A stretch of 64,000 bases of DNA from Nocardioides albertanoniae (GCF_006716315.1 NZ_VFOV01000001.1:3922501-3986500); one strand, 5' to 3'; shown: positions 43,289 to 53,137, counted from the stretch's first letter. Numbers and translations are program-made. Notes: generated by a model not told the origin, from the letters alone.

Positions 43289-44290
43289 TCAGTGGCCGGC
43301 GGGGATGTGGTGGATCGAGATCCGCTTGCGGAAGACCCAGTAGGTCCAGGCCTGGTAGCCCAGCACGAGCGGCGCGAACAGCGCTGCGGCGATGGTCATC
43401 AGCTTCAGCGTGTAGGGCGTCGCGGCGGCGTTGGTCGTCGTCAGCGAGTTGGCGACGGACGTCGTCGACGGCATCACGTCGGGGAAGAGCCCCACGAAGA
43501 GCCCGGCCACCGCCAGCCCAATCGCCAAGAAGGTGCCGGTGAAGGCGACCCCCTCACGACCGGCGTACGCAGCCGCGAGCCCGCCCACGAGCGCCAGCGC
43601 CGCCACCACGAAGAGCACCGCGGTCGCCAGGTTGCCGGTCAGCACCTGGGTCCAGACCAGGAACACGACGGCGAGCACGGCCGCGACGACACCGAGCTTG
43701 AGCGACAGCGCGCGGGCCCGGGCCCGGATGTCGCCGTCGGTCTTGAGCGCGATGAACAGCGCCCCATGGGTCACGAACAGCGACAAGGTCACGAGCCCGC
43801 CCAACAGCCCATAGGGGTTGAGCAGCGTGAGCACCGATCCGGTGAACTCGAAGTCGCCGTCGATCGGCACCCCGCGCACGATGTTGGCGAACGCCACGCC
43901 CCACAGGAACGCGGGCACGTAGGACCCGAAGATCACCGCACGGTCCCACCACCCGGCCCAGGTGGCCGAGGGCCGCTGGTGGCGGTACTCGAAGGCGACC
44001 CCACGCAGGATCAGCGCGATCAGGATGATGAACAGCGGCAGGTAGAAGCCGGAGAACAACGTGGCGTACCACTCCGGGAACGCCGCGAAGGTCGCTGCGC
44101 CCGCGGTGATCAGCCAGACCTCGTTGCCGTCCCAGACCGGGCCGATCGTGTTGATCATGACGCGTCGCTCGCGGTCGTCTCGGGCCAGCACCGGGAGCAG
44201 CATCCCTACGCCGAAGTCGAAGCCCTCGAGCACGAAGTAGCCGATCCACATCGCGCCGATGAGGCAGAACCAGACAGTCGTGAGTTCCAT
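43289..44290 (-). CDS. cydB: Cytochrome bd ubiquinol/menaquinol oxidase subunit II
   Basis: A 333-aa membrane subunit with about eight helices. It starts MELTTVWFCLIGAMWIGYFVLEGFDFG, the conserved CydB N-terminus, with the NTIGPVWDGNEVWLI signature following. It pairs with CydA to form the high-affinity oxidase. AGGAG lies 8 nt before ATG 44290, which is 10 nt after the cydA stop. The 21-nt gap to cydDC completes the cydABDC operon. Confidence 0.96.
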   Translation of the reverse strand: MELTTVWFCLIGAMWIGYFVLEGFDFGVGMLLPVLARDDRERRVMINTIGPVWDGNEVWLITAGAATFAAFPEWYATLFSGFYLPLFIILIALILRGVAFEYRHQRPSATWAGWWDRAVIFGSYVPAFLWGVAFANIVRGVPIDGDFEFTGSVLTLLNPYGLLGGLVTLSLFVTHGALFIALKTDGDIRARARALSLKLGVVAAVLAVVFLVWTQVLTGNLATAVLFVVAALALVGGLAAAYAGREGVAFTGTFLAIGLAVAGLFVGLFPDVMPSTTSVANSLTTTNAAATPYTLKLMTIAAALFAPLVLGYQAWTYWVFRKRISIHHIPAGH

Positions 44291-44300
44291 CGGTCGCTCC

Positions 44301-45788
44301 TCAGTACGCGAAGTTCATCGGCTCGTCGGCATCCGAACCATCAGGGTCGGAGCCGCGCAGGGACGGATCAGGTGGCTCGACGAACGGGTCGGGCCCGAGC
44401 TTCACGTACTTGATGAGCAGGCCCACCTCGATGACGGCGAGCACCGCATAGAGCGCGGAGAACCCGAGCAGCGACATCCAGACCTCCCAGGGCTCGACGC
44501 CCGGAGAGACCCCCTGAGCGGTCGTCAGCACCCCGAAGACCACCCACGGCTGGCGCCCCATCTCGGTGAAGATCCAGCCCATCGAGTTGCCCAGCAGCAC
44601 CATGATCGGCGCCGAGATCGCCAGCGCGGGCAGGAACCGTCCGATCAACCCCGAGGGCGTACGCCCCTTGCGAGTCAGCCACAGCACCGCCAGCCCGACG
44701 AGACCACCGACGACGCCGAGGCCCATCATCCAGCGGAAGGTCCAGTAGGTGACCGGGATGTTCGGGGTGTAGTCACCGGGCGAGTAGTAGGTCTCCCCCG
44801 GCGTCTCGCCGTACGTCGATCGGTACTTCTCCTGCAGGTCGTAGATGCCCTCGACCTTGCCGTCGAAGGTGCCGGTGCCGAGGAAGGAGAGCACGCAGGG
44901 CACCTCCAGCGCCCACTTCTCGTGCTTCCCGTCGCGGGTGCCGATGGTGAGCACGGAGAACGGCGCGCACGAGTCGGACGTCTCCCACAGCGCCTCCGCG
45001 GCCGCCATCTTCATCGGCTGCACCTCGGTCATGATCTTGCCCTGGATGTCGCCGGAGACGGCCACACCGACGCCGGAGAAGACCATGATCCAGGCGGCCA
45101 GCACCATGCCGCGCCGGTACATCGGCCGCTCCGAGCCGTCACGACCCGGCCGGCGCAGGTAGAGCCAGCCCAGGATGCCGAGCATGAACGCCGCCGAGGT
45201 CAGGTAGGCGGCGAGGATGACGTGCGGGAACGTGCCCAGCTGCACCTTGTTGAACATCACCGCGGCGAAGTCGGTGAGCTCGGCGCGGCCGGTGACCTCG
45301 TTGAACTTGTAGCCGACCGGGTGCTGCATCCAGGAGTTGGCCGCGAGGATGAACCACGACGACGCCAAGGTGCCCAGGTGGACGATCCACATGCACGCGT
45401 TGTGCAGCGCCCGCGGAAGCTTGTCCCAGCCGAAGATCCACAGCCCGAGGAAGGTCGACTCCAGGAAGAAGGCCAGCAGCGCCTCGATCGCCAGCGGCGC
45501 CCCGAAGACGTCGCCGACGAAGCGCGAGTAGTCCGACCAGGTCATCCCGAACTGGAACTCCTGCACGATCCCTGTGACCACACCGAGCGCGAAGTTGATC
45601 AGGAAGAGCTTCGCGAAGAACTTCGTCAGCCGCAGCCACTCGGGGTTCTTCGTACGCAGCCAGATCGTCTCCAGCACGGCGACGAGCATGGTGAGTCCCA
45701 CCGTGAGCGGGACGAACAAGAAGTGGTAGACGGTCACGATGCCGAACTGCCACCTGGCTAATTCCAGGACGCTGTCCACGCTCGCCAC
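44301..45788 (-). CDS. cydA: Cytochrome bd oxidase subunit I
   Basis: A 495-aa haem-bearing subunit. ARWQFGIVTVYHFLFVPLTVGL contains the haem b595 axial His22; GTFPHVILAAYLTSA and the Q-loop region (LQEKYRSTYGETPGE) are typical of the short Q-loop type found in actinobacteria; GDIQGKIM and MEGKF-like positions bind quinol. It is a terminal oxidase with very high O2 affinity. It starts at GTG 45788 and is first in cydA-cydB-cydDC-devR. I found no convincing Rex-type operator upstream. Confidence 0.96.
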   Translation of the reverse strand: MASVDSVLELARWQFGIVTVYHFLFVPLTVGLTMLVAVLETIWLRTKNPEWLRLTKFFAKLFLINFALGVVTGIVQEFQFGMTWSDYSRFVGDVFGAPLAIEALLAFFLESTFLGLWIFGWDKLPRALHNACMWIVHLGTLASSWFILAANSWMQHPVGYKFNEVTGRAELTDFAAVMFNKVQLGTFPHVILAAYLTSAAFMLGILGWLYLRRPGRDGSERPMYRRGMVLAAWIMVFSGVGVAVSGDIQGKIMTEVQPMKMAAAEALWETSDSCAPFSVLTIGTRDGKHEKWALEVPCVLSFLGTGTFDGKVEGIYDLQEKYRSTYGETPGETYYSPGDYTPNIPVTYWTFRWMMGLGVVGGLVGLAVLWLTRKGRTPSGLIGRFLPALAISAPIMVLLGNSMGWIFTEMGRQPWVVFGVLTTAQGVSPGVEPWEVWMSLLGFSALYAVLAVIEVGLLIKYVKLGPDPFVEPPDPSLRGSDPDGSDADEPMNFAY

Positions 45789-46319
45789 TATGTCACTGTC
45801 GTCCCACGAGTCTCAGCACCCCCTCTGACGGGGTACGCCACGTGTGAGCCACCGCACGAGTCGGACGGGTCGGACGGGCAGAAATGCCAGAACCCGGCCG
45901 CCCTGGGCTCGAGGTCACGACCGCGGGGGGATGACCGCGACCTCGAGTCCGGGACGGCCGGGCTCTGTTCAAGTCCTTGTGTCACCAGGCCGCACCAGGT
46001 GGGGGAACTGATGCGACTCGGGTGTCACCCAAGACATTTCCAACCGAGGCGAGCCCCGGCCGGTGAGATCACTATCTCATCATTCGACGCATGTGATTGC
46101 GGTCTGAGACGGACTGTTTACGTACTGTAGACAGGTAACCTGCGTACCTGTCGGCCTCATACATCACCGATACAGCGTCTCCACAGGACCCCGGGTAAGC
46201 ATGGACGGTACGTTGAGGCAGTACACGATGCTGTGGTCGACAGGGTGCCGCTAGCACCGGAGCCGCACCAGTGACTGTGCCAGACCGCAGAGCCAGACCG
46301 TGGGCGAGGAGGAGCGATC
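45789..46319. other. 531-bp intergenic region between cydA and the LAL regulator
   Basis: A divergent, comparatively AT-richer promoter region. Short open frames here lack a ribosome site and recognisable protein features, so I call no gene. It contains the inverted repeat at 46130-46152 and, at its right end, GAGGAGGAGC, the ribosome site of the LAL gene. Confidence 0.7.
46130..46152. promoter_or_regulatory. Inverted repeat, candidate operator
   Basis: GACAGGTA (46130-46137) and TACCTGTC (46145-46152) are perfect 8-bp arms with a 7-bp centre. A neighbouring imperfect pair GTTTAC/GTAGAC lies just to the left. The position suggests control of cydA, of the LAL gene, or both. Confidence 0.5.
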
Positions 46320-48884
46320 ATGTCGGATCGAGGAGGGGTCCTCTCGAAGGTCGTCGACGAGATCGCGGGCTACGTCGAGACCGGTCTCAACGTGCATCTG
46401 GTCGGTCCCCGCGCCTCCGGACGCAGCGAGATCTGCTCGCTGATCGCCGCGCGACTCGAGGACGCCGGCTCGCCGGTGCTCCAGATCAGCGGACACCGGG
46501 CCTGGCAGAACGAGCCGTTCGCGGCACTGATCGCCGCAGGCATCGGCACCAGCGCCACCCCCGGCCCACGCCGCACCATCGGCGAGATGACCGCGGCGCT
46601 GAGCAAGCAGCTCGACGGCGACACGATCGTGGTGATCGACGATGCCGACAGCCTCGACACCTACTCGGTCGGCGCGCTGCGCAACATCCACCGCCAGCGA
46701 CGCCTTCTCGCGGTGACCAGCAGCCGCCACCAGCACCCGGTCGCCGAGAACACCTTGATGCTCGGCATCTCGCCGGCCGTGCAGGTGCGCACCCCGACGC
46801 TCGACGTCGGCGAGGTGCACGAGGTGTGCCGGGCGATCCTCGGTGGTCCGGTGGAGGCCGGTTCGCTGGCGCGCGTCACGATGGTGACCGGCGGTCTGCT
46901 CGGGCTGGTCCGCGCTGTCGCCACCGTCGGCCCCCGCACCGGCATCCTCGAAGAGCTCGACGGACTGTGGCGGCTGCCGCGGCGTACGGGATGGGCGCCT
47001 GAGCTGGCCGCGGCCGTCGAACCGCTCGTGGCCGGGCTCGACCAGAGCGCGTGGGACGGCGCTACCGCGCTCGCGGTGACCGGCCCGGTGCCGCTCGACG
47101 AGGCCGAGAAGATGGTCGAGCGCAGCGTGCTCGAGGCGCTCTTCGCCAACGGGCTCGCCCGACACAGCGAGGACGGCCCGGGCAGCGGCGTCGTGGGTCT
47201 CTACCCGCCGATGATCGGCGACTACCTGATCACCGAGGGCTCGGCGTTCGGCCTGGTGATCGCGCGCAACCACCTCGACTCCGAGCAGCAGCTGATCGAC
47301 CATGCCACCCAGCGACCCCGCGGCGCCGACGCGGCCCTGCTCCATCAGCGCTCGCTGCACCAGATGGCCGACGAGGTCTCCCGGGCACGCCGGGCCTGGA
47401 CGGAGGCGCCGTCGGCCGACACGGCGCTCCCGCTGCTGGTCGCGCTGCGCAACACGGCCGCGCCACGCGACCAGATCGAAGAGGTCGAGCGACGCACGCC
47501 GCTCACCGACAGCCAGGAGGCAGCCTGGATGCTGGCCTGGTTCGCCAGCTGGAAGGCCGTCGAGCTCGGCGACCTGAGCGCTGCCAAGGATGTGCTCGAC
47601 CGGGGCCTGAGCCGGCTGCCCACCTTCACCGCGACCCTCGAGGGCGCCAAGGCGCACCTGCAGTTCCAGACCGAGTACGTCCCCGAGCAGCCGACCGTGA
47701 CGCCGGCGCCGCGCGACGAGATCGGCCCGGAGATCCTGGGTGTCGTCGAGGCCGAACGCCACCTCGCGGCCGGGTCCGTCGACCGAGCCCGCGCCGTGCT
47801 CGAGGGCATCAATCCGCAGAGCCAGCTGATGGTCGGCATGCAGGCGTTCCTCACCGGGCTGGCCGACGTCTTCAGCGGTGACCTCGACCGCGGGATCGAC
47901 TTCGCCCACGAGCACCTCGAGGCTGCCCACCGCAGCGCCAACGCCGAGCTCATCCTGGCCCACTCCTACCTGAGCGTGCTCGCTCTGAGCATCGCCGGCC
48001 GGCTGGCCGAGGCGAGCCAGGTCGCGTTCCGCACCCTCTCCTCCTCGAGCGTCGCCGCCCATCGCGACCTCGCCCACACCGGCATCCTCACCCTCGGCGC
48101 GGAGATCGCGATGGCCCAGGGGCGACCGGAGTACGCGCGCAGCCTCGCCTCCCAGATCGGCGGCGCGAAGGTGCCGCTCGGCCCGTGGCCCGGAATGGTC
48201 GCGAGCATCATGGCGCCCACCACGGGCCGCATGCCCAGCCTCAAGGAGCTGTGCGAGCTCGTCGGGCAACGGCTCGATGCCGGCTACACCGTCGGCGCGG
48301 TCTTCCTCGCCGTCGAAGCCGTCGAGCGCGGGGTCAACGAGAACAAGCACATCACCAGGGCGGCCGCGCTCGCGGTCGAGAGCGAGAGCCCGCTGCTGCA
48401 GGGCATGGGTGCCTACGCGGCCGCGGCCGCCACCGGCGACATCGCCGGGCTGCGCGAGGCGATCGTGACCCTCGCCGACGCGGGTGCCCTGGTCTTCGTG
48501 ACCAGGGCGGCGATCACGCTGGCGATCCTCCAGCGCGAGGCCGGCGACCTGCACGGCGCCGCCGAGACCCTCGACACGGCGTGGGAGCGGTCGGAGACCA
48601 GCGGCAACCGCATCGGCCTGTTCCGTCGCGCGGCGACCCACATCGGCCTCTCGGCCCGCGAGGACGAGGTGCTCAGGCTGCTTCCCGAGGGACGCACCTC
48701 GGCCTCGTTGGCCACCGACCTGGAGATGAGCACCCGCACCGTCGAGACCCATCTGCACAACATCAGCCGCAAGACCGGGGTCTCGGGCCGCGAAGACCTG
48801 GCCAGGGTCGCGACCACGTGGCTCAGGCCAGTGCCCAACGGCGACTACTCGGCCGGCGCCAAGCACTTCACCAGCGGCTCGTAG
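46320..48884 (+). CDS. LuxR-type large ATP-binding (LAL/STAND-like) regulator
   Basis: An 854-aa regulator. The N-terminal AAA/NACHT-like module has a P-loop reading GPRASGRSE (residues about 29-37), where the usual Lys is Arg, and a Walker B TIVVIDDADSL. A long helical middle region, probably TPR-like, leads to a LuxR HTH at about 775-840 (LSAREDEVLRLLPEG, TRTVETHLHNISRKTGV). A strong GAGGAGGAGC site precedes ATG 46320. The last 40 nt overlap the convergent lipoprotein gene. Target genes unknown; similar orphan LAL proteins are common in Nocardioides-like genomes. Confidence 0.88.
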   Translation: MSDRGGVLSKVVDEIAGYVETGLNVHLVGPRASGRSEICSLIAARLEDAGSPVLQISGHRAWQNEPFAALIAAGIGTSATPGPRRTIGEMTAALSKQLDGDTIVVIDDADSLDTYSVGALRNIHRQRRLLAVTSSRHQHPVAENTLMLGISPAVQVRTPTLDVGEVHEVCRAILGGPVEAGSLARVTMVTGGLLGLVRAVATVGPRTGILEELDGLWRLPRRTGWAPELAAAVEPLVAGLDQSAWDGATALAVTGPVPLDEAEKMVERSVLEALFANGLARHSEDGPGSGVVGLYPPMIGDYLITEGSAFGLVIARNHLDSEQQLIDHATQRPRGADAALLHQRSLHQMADEVSRARRAWTEAPSADTALPLLVALRNTAAPRDQIEEVERRTPLTDSQEAAWMLAWFASWKAVELGDLSAAKDVLDRGLSRLPTFTATLEGAKAHLQFQTEYVPEQPTVTPAPRDEIGPEILGVVEAERHLAAGSVDRARAVLEGINPQSQLMVGMQAFLTGLADVFSGDLDRGIDFAHEHLEAAHRSANAELILAHSYLSVLALSIAGRLAEASQVAFRTLSSSSVAAHRDLAHTGILTLGAEIAMAQGRPEYARSLASQIGGAKVPLGPWPGMVASIMAPTTGRMPSLKELCELVGQRLDAGYTVGAVFLAVEAVERGVNENKHITRAAALAVESESPLLQGMGAYAAAAATGDIAGLREAIVTLADAGALVFVTRAAITLAILQREAGDLHGAAETLDTAWERSETSGNRIGLFRRAATHIGLSAREDEVLRLLPEGRTSASLATDLEMSTRTVETHLHNISRKTGVSGREDLARVATTWLRPVPNGDYSAGAKHFTSGS

Positions 48885-49180
48885 AGCTTCTTGCTGGCCG
48901 CCTGGTCCTCCTTCGAGAGATCCTCGGGGCTGATCGCGGTGACGTCCTCGGCCTCGACCAGGAAACGTACGGCCTCGTCGGAGAGGTCGGAGTCGTAGTA
49001 GGCCTTCGCCAGGCAGTTCATCTGGTCGTCGCTGACCTCGGTGTCACCGCTCATCTCGGCGATCTGGCCCTTGATGTCGGCGACGCTCGGCCGCTCGCTG
49101 CCGCATGCGGTCAGGGAGAGCAGGGTGATCATCGAGACCGCGGCGAGCACTGACCGACGCGTGTGGGGGTACGCCATCAT
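48845..49180 (-). CDS. Small lipoprotein, family shared with 57454-57792
   Basis: A 111-aa lipoprotein. The signal peptide ends in the lipobox LTAC (Cys26) and the mature domain is acidic and helical. It shares with the lipoprotein at 57 kb the motif C-(L/I)-A-K followed by DSDLSDEA, and a second Cys near the C-terminus, so both probably form one disulfide outside the membrane. No function is known to me. It starts at ATG 49180 and ends inside the convergent LAL gene. Confidence 0.8.
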   Translation of the reverse strand: MMAYPHTRRSVLAAVSMITLLSLTACGSERPSVADIKGQIAEMSGDTEVSDDQMNCLAKAYYDSDLSDEAVRFLVEAEDVTAISPEDLSKEDQAASKKLYEPLVKCLAPAE

Positions 49181-49238
49181 GACGACGCATCATGACGTAC
49201 CTCGCCCTCCCCCGGTCCGGGGGAGGGTATCGGTCACC

Positions 49239-50639
<1,401 letters not shown>

Positions 50640-50682
50640 GGCCACAGCGTATGTCCACTAGGTGCCCGTCCCATTATCACTG

Positions 50683-50719
50683 GCCCTATATCCCGATACT
50701 GAGTGCCGGGATATAGGGC
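50683..50719. promoter_or_regulatory. 13-bp perfect inverted repeat between cbs and the SGNH gene
   Basis: GCCCTATATCCCG (50683-50695) and its exact complement (50707-50719) are separated by 11 nt. The AT-rich core stands out from the surroundings. It lies between two divergent start sites, 44 nt from the cbs start and 22 nt from the hydrolase start, as expected of an operator serving both. Confidence 0.7.
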
Positions 50720-50740
50720 AAAGACTTTAGAGTGGTCACC

Positions 50741-51763
50741 GTGGCGAAGAAGAGTCTGGCTCGCAAGAGCGCGTACGCCGGCGGAGGTGTTCTGGTCGCG
50801 ACGGCCGCTTTCGTCGGTGTGCTCGTCGGTGAGGCCGCGCTCGCGGTGCGGGCGACCCACCAGGTGAAGATGCCGGTGGCACCGTCCCCGACGGGGTGGT
50901 ACGGCGCGCTGCACGCCGGGCGCCCGATCAACATCGCCCTGCTCGGTGACTCGAGCGCGGCCGGCTACGGGATGACCGAGGTCGAAGACACTCCTGGTGC
51001 CGTGCTCGCCTCCGGCGTCTCGGAGAAGGCACACCGCCCGGTGCGGCTGCACGACCTCTCCGAGATCGGCGCGAAGTCCTCCGACCTGCACCCGCAGGTC
51101 GAGAAGGCGATCGCCGCCGAGGCCGACGTCGCCGTCATCCTGGTCGGCTCCAACGACGTGATCCGCCGCGTGCGGCCGACCGTCGCGGTCAGCCACCTCG
51201 CCCAGGCCGTCACCCGGCTGCAGGAGGCGGGAGTGAAGGTGCTGGTCGGCACCGTCCCCGACCTCGCCACCGCCACCCCGATCCTGCCGCCGCTGCGCCA
51301 GGTCATGCGGGCGTGGTCGATCCGCATCGCCGCCGGTCAGATCTTCCACGTCGTCCGCGCCGGTGGCCACACCGTGTCGCTGGGTGACGTCCTCGGGCCT
51401 GCCTTCAAGGCCACCCCCGCCTTCTGGTTCGGCGCCGACCTCTTCCACCCCTCCGCTGCGGGCTACCACGCTCTCGGCGAGGTGCTCGTGCCGCCGACCC
51501 TCTCCGTGCTCGGACTCGTCGGCGACGAGAACGCCATCCTGGAGACCTACAACGGCAAGCAGGTGATGCCCCTCGCTGCTGCTTCCCTGCGCGCCGTCAT
51601 CCGGCCAGGCACCGAGATCGACCCCGCCCCGCGCCCCCGCGGCCGCGTCGGCCGCAACTGGGCCCGCGCCCGGTCCTTCGAGAACGACCAGCGCTCCCCC
51701 CGCCGCGGCGAACGCCCCGCCGAGATCCCACCCCTCGCCGAACCCCACCCCGCCGACCGCTGA
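50741..51763 (+). CDS. Membrane-anchored or secreted SGNH/GDSL hydrolase
   Basis: A 340-aa serine esterase fold. A basic N-terminus and one hydrophobic helix (about residues 10-35) act as signal or anchor. Block I is IALLGDSSAAGYG with the nucleophile Ser, block III VGSNDVIRR, and block V LFHPSAAGYHALG supplies the Asp/His pair. The C-terminal 60 residues are Arg/Pro-rich and disordered. I chose GTG 50741 because TAGAGT (50728-50733) lies 7 nt upstream; GTG 50732 is possible. The substrate is probably a cell-envelope or lipid ester. Confidence 0.88.
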   Translation: MAKKSLARKSAYAGGGVLVATAAFVGVLVGEAALAVRATHQVKMPVAPSPTGWYGALHAGRPINIALLGDSSAAGYGMTEVEDTPGAVLASGVSEKAHRPVRLHDLSEIGAKSSDLHPQVEKAIAAEADVAVILVGSNDVIRRVRPTVAVSHLAQAVTRLQEAGVKVLVGTVPDLATATPILPPLRQVMRAWSIRIAAGQIFHVVRAGGHTVSLGDVLGPAFKATPAFWFGADLFHPSAAGYHALGEVLVPPTLSVLGLVGDENAILETYNGKQVMPLAAASLRAVIRPGTEIDPAPRPRGRVGRNWARARSFENDQRSPRRGERPAEIPPLAEPHPADR

Positions 51764-51775
51764 CCAACCTCCGGC

Positions 51776-52012
51776 GAGAAGTCACTCCTGCAGGCCGAGG
51801 AGTCACTCCGGCAGGTCGAGGGGTCGTTCCTGCAGGCCGAAGAGTCATCTCTGCAGGGTGAGAAGTCACCCGCGTACGTCGAGACGTCATCTCTACAGGT
51901 CGATTAGTCATTGGGTGACCCTTCGACCTGCAGAAGTGACCTCTCGACCTGCACAAGCGACCCCTCGACCTGCACGAGTGACTTCTCACCCTGCAGGAGT
52001 GACTTCTCGGCG
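51776..52012. repeat. Head-to-head 21-nt repeat array D (longest)
   Basis: Six forward copies (51776-51901), a 15-nt centre (51902-51916) and four inverted copies plus a partial one (51917-52012). Copies begin GAGAAGTCAC and end CTGCAGGTC or close variants. It occupies most of the 304-bp gap between the convergent SGNH and Bax-inhibitor-like genes and could fold into a long cruciform or hairpin. Confidence 0.92.
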
Positions 52013-52020
52013 AAATCGAG

Positions 52021-52053
52021 ACCGCCCCGCTCCGGGGTACGGAGCGGGGCGGT
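52021..52053. terminator. Bidirectional hairpin terminator
   Basis: ACCGCCCCGCTCC (52021-52033) pairs perfectly with 52041-52053 around a 7-nt loop. It lies 14 nt beyond the Bax-inhibitor-like stop and could also end SGNH transcription. Confidence 0.8.
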
Positions 52054-52067
52054 TGTGGTCGGGAGGA

Positions 52068-52928
52068 TCAGTCCTGCTGGAAGATCGCCAGGAGGCGGAG
52101 CAGGTTGGTGTAGATCCAGACCAGGCTGACGGTGAGGCCGAAGACGGCGCGCCAGGACTCGCGCTCAGGGAGCTGGGCGCGGATGCCCTGCTCGATCTGG
52201 TCGAAGTCGAGGATCAGCATGAACACACCGAGTGCCAGGCCGATCACGGCGGTGATCAGGCCGAGGGTGCCGAGGCCGAAGAGGCCGAAGCTGGCGCCGA
52301 ACATGCCGAGCACGACCTCGAGCAGGCTCAGACCCACCATGCCGAACATGGCCGCGATCACGAAGGTGCGGAACTTCGCACCGACCTTGATGTTGAAGAA
52401 CTTGTAGGCGGCCAGCGTGCCCGCGAACGCGGCGAAGGTGCCGATCACGGCCTGGACGACGATGCCGCCGCCGATCATGGCGTCGAAGACCTTGCTCAAC
52501 GCACCCAGGGCGACACCCTCGGCGACCGCGAAGGCGAGGACCAGCGCCGGGCTGATCACGCGCTTGAACGAGTTGACCAGCGAGAGGATGAACGCGGCAC
52601 CGGCACCGAGGGTCGCGGCCATGTAGAGCGGCGCGATGTTGGCGGTCGCCGAGCCGATGTCGGGGGTCAGCACCCAGGTCGCGATAGCGGTGAGGACGAC
52701 CACGCCGAGCGTGATCGCGCCCTTCTGCACCACCGAGTCGATCGTCATCGGGGCGCCGGCACCGGGCGCCTGCGGGGCGCCGGTCGACCACTGGCTCGGG
52801 TCCTGCCCGTAGCCGGCGTGCGGCGCACCGTTGCCCGCGTAGGTCATGTTGCCGTAAGCGTTGTTCGACGGCTGCCCGAAGCCCTCTGCCCTACGGAACA
52901 CCGGGTTGTTGCTCTGCATCTGGGTCAC
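52068..52928 (-). CDS. Bax inhibitor-1/YccA-like membrane protein
   Basis: A 286-aa protein. Residues 1-65 are polar, with Asn, Gly, Tyr and Pro enriched (SNNAYGNMTYAGNGAPHAGYGQ); then come about seven hydrophobic helices of the Bax1-I/DUF4203-like group and a tail ending LLRLLAIFQQD. Homologues are proposed calcium-leak channels or stress proteins. The start is ATG 52919-52928 region (MTQMQSNN); MQSNN is an internal alternative. No operon partner. Confidence 0.88.
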   Translation of the reverse strand: MTQMQSNNPVFRRAEGFGQPSNNAYGNMTYAGNGAPHAGYGQDPSQWSTGAPQAPGAGAPMTIDSVVQKGAITLGVVVLTAIATWVLTPDIGSATANIAPLYMAATLGAGAAFILSLVNSFKRVISPALVLAFAVAEGVALGALSKVFDAMIGGGIVVQAVIGTFAAFAGTLAAYKFFNIKVGAKFRTFVIAAMFGMVGLSLLEVVLGMFGASFGLFGLGTLGLITAVIGLALGVFMLILDFDQIEQGIRAQLPERESWRAVFGLTVSLVWIYTNLLRLLAIFQQD

Positions 52929-53044
52929 TCCTCATAAGCGACTTGTGGGGGAACCGCCGCGATGACGGCTCCATATAGCCAGCGTACTGGCCCTGTACGT
53001 CACTCAACGTCCGGGTTGACCCTGAGGTTCCGCAGGTTCAAGTG

Positions 53045-53118
53045 TGCCCCGGGCGGGATTCGAACCCGCAACACAACGATTTTAAGTCGTCTTCCTCTGC
53101 CAGTTGGGACACCGGGGC
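53045..53118 (-). tRNA. tRNA with anticodon UAA (tRNA-Leu-like) but short variable loop
   Basis: A 74-nt cloverleaf: acceptor GCCCCGG (53118-53112) with CCGGGGC (53052-53046), D arm with GG, anticodon stem GACGA/TCGTT around loop CTTAAAA (anticodon TAA), a 5-nt variable region GTGTT, T arm GCGGG-TTCGAAT-CCCGC and discriminator A. No CCA is encoded. Normal bacterial tRNA-Leu has a long type II variable arm, which is absent here, so the amino-acid identity should not be taken for granted. Confidence 0.85.
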
Positions 53119-53137
53119 CGCGCGGACGAGATTAGCG

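Noticed and set aside
41627..44413. A 928-codon open frame antisense to cydDC and cydB
   Set aside because: It crosses two well-supported genes and lacks any recognisable protein feature.
45789..45850. Rex operator in front of cydA
   Set aside because: I looked for TTGTGAA-like dyads expected of Rex and found none that match closely.
45789..46319. Two short minus-strand open frames (about 60 codons each) upstream of the LAL gene
   Set aside because: No ribosome site, no membrane or domain signature and atypical composition; treated as promoter region.
46251..48866. An 871-codon open frame antisense to the LAL regulator
   Set aside because: It mirrors the codon structure of the real gene, has no recognisable domains and consists of Arg/Gly/His/Val-rich sequence typical of antisense frames in GC-rich DNA.
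51776..52012. CRISPR array
   Set aside because: The repeats are contiguous with no unique spacers, switch orientation, and no cas gene is present.
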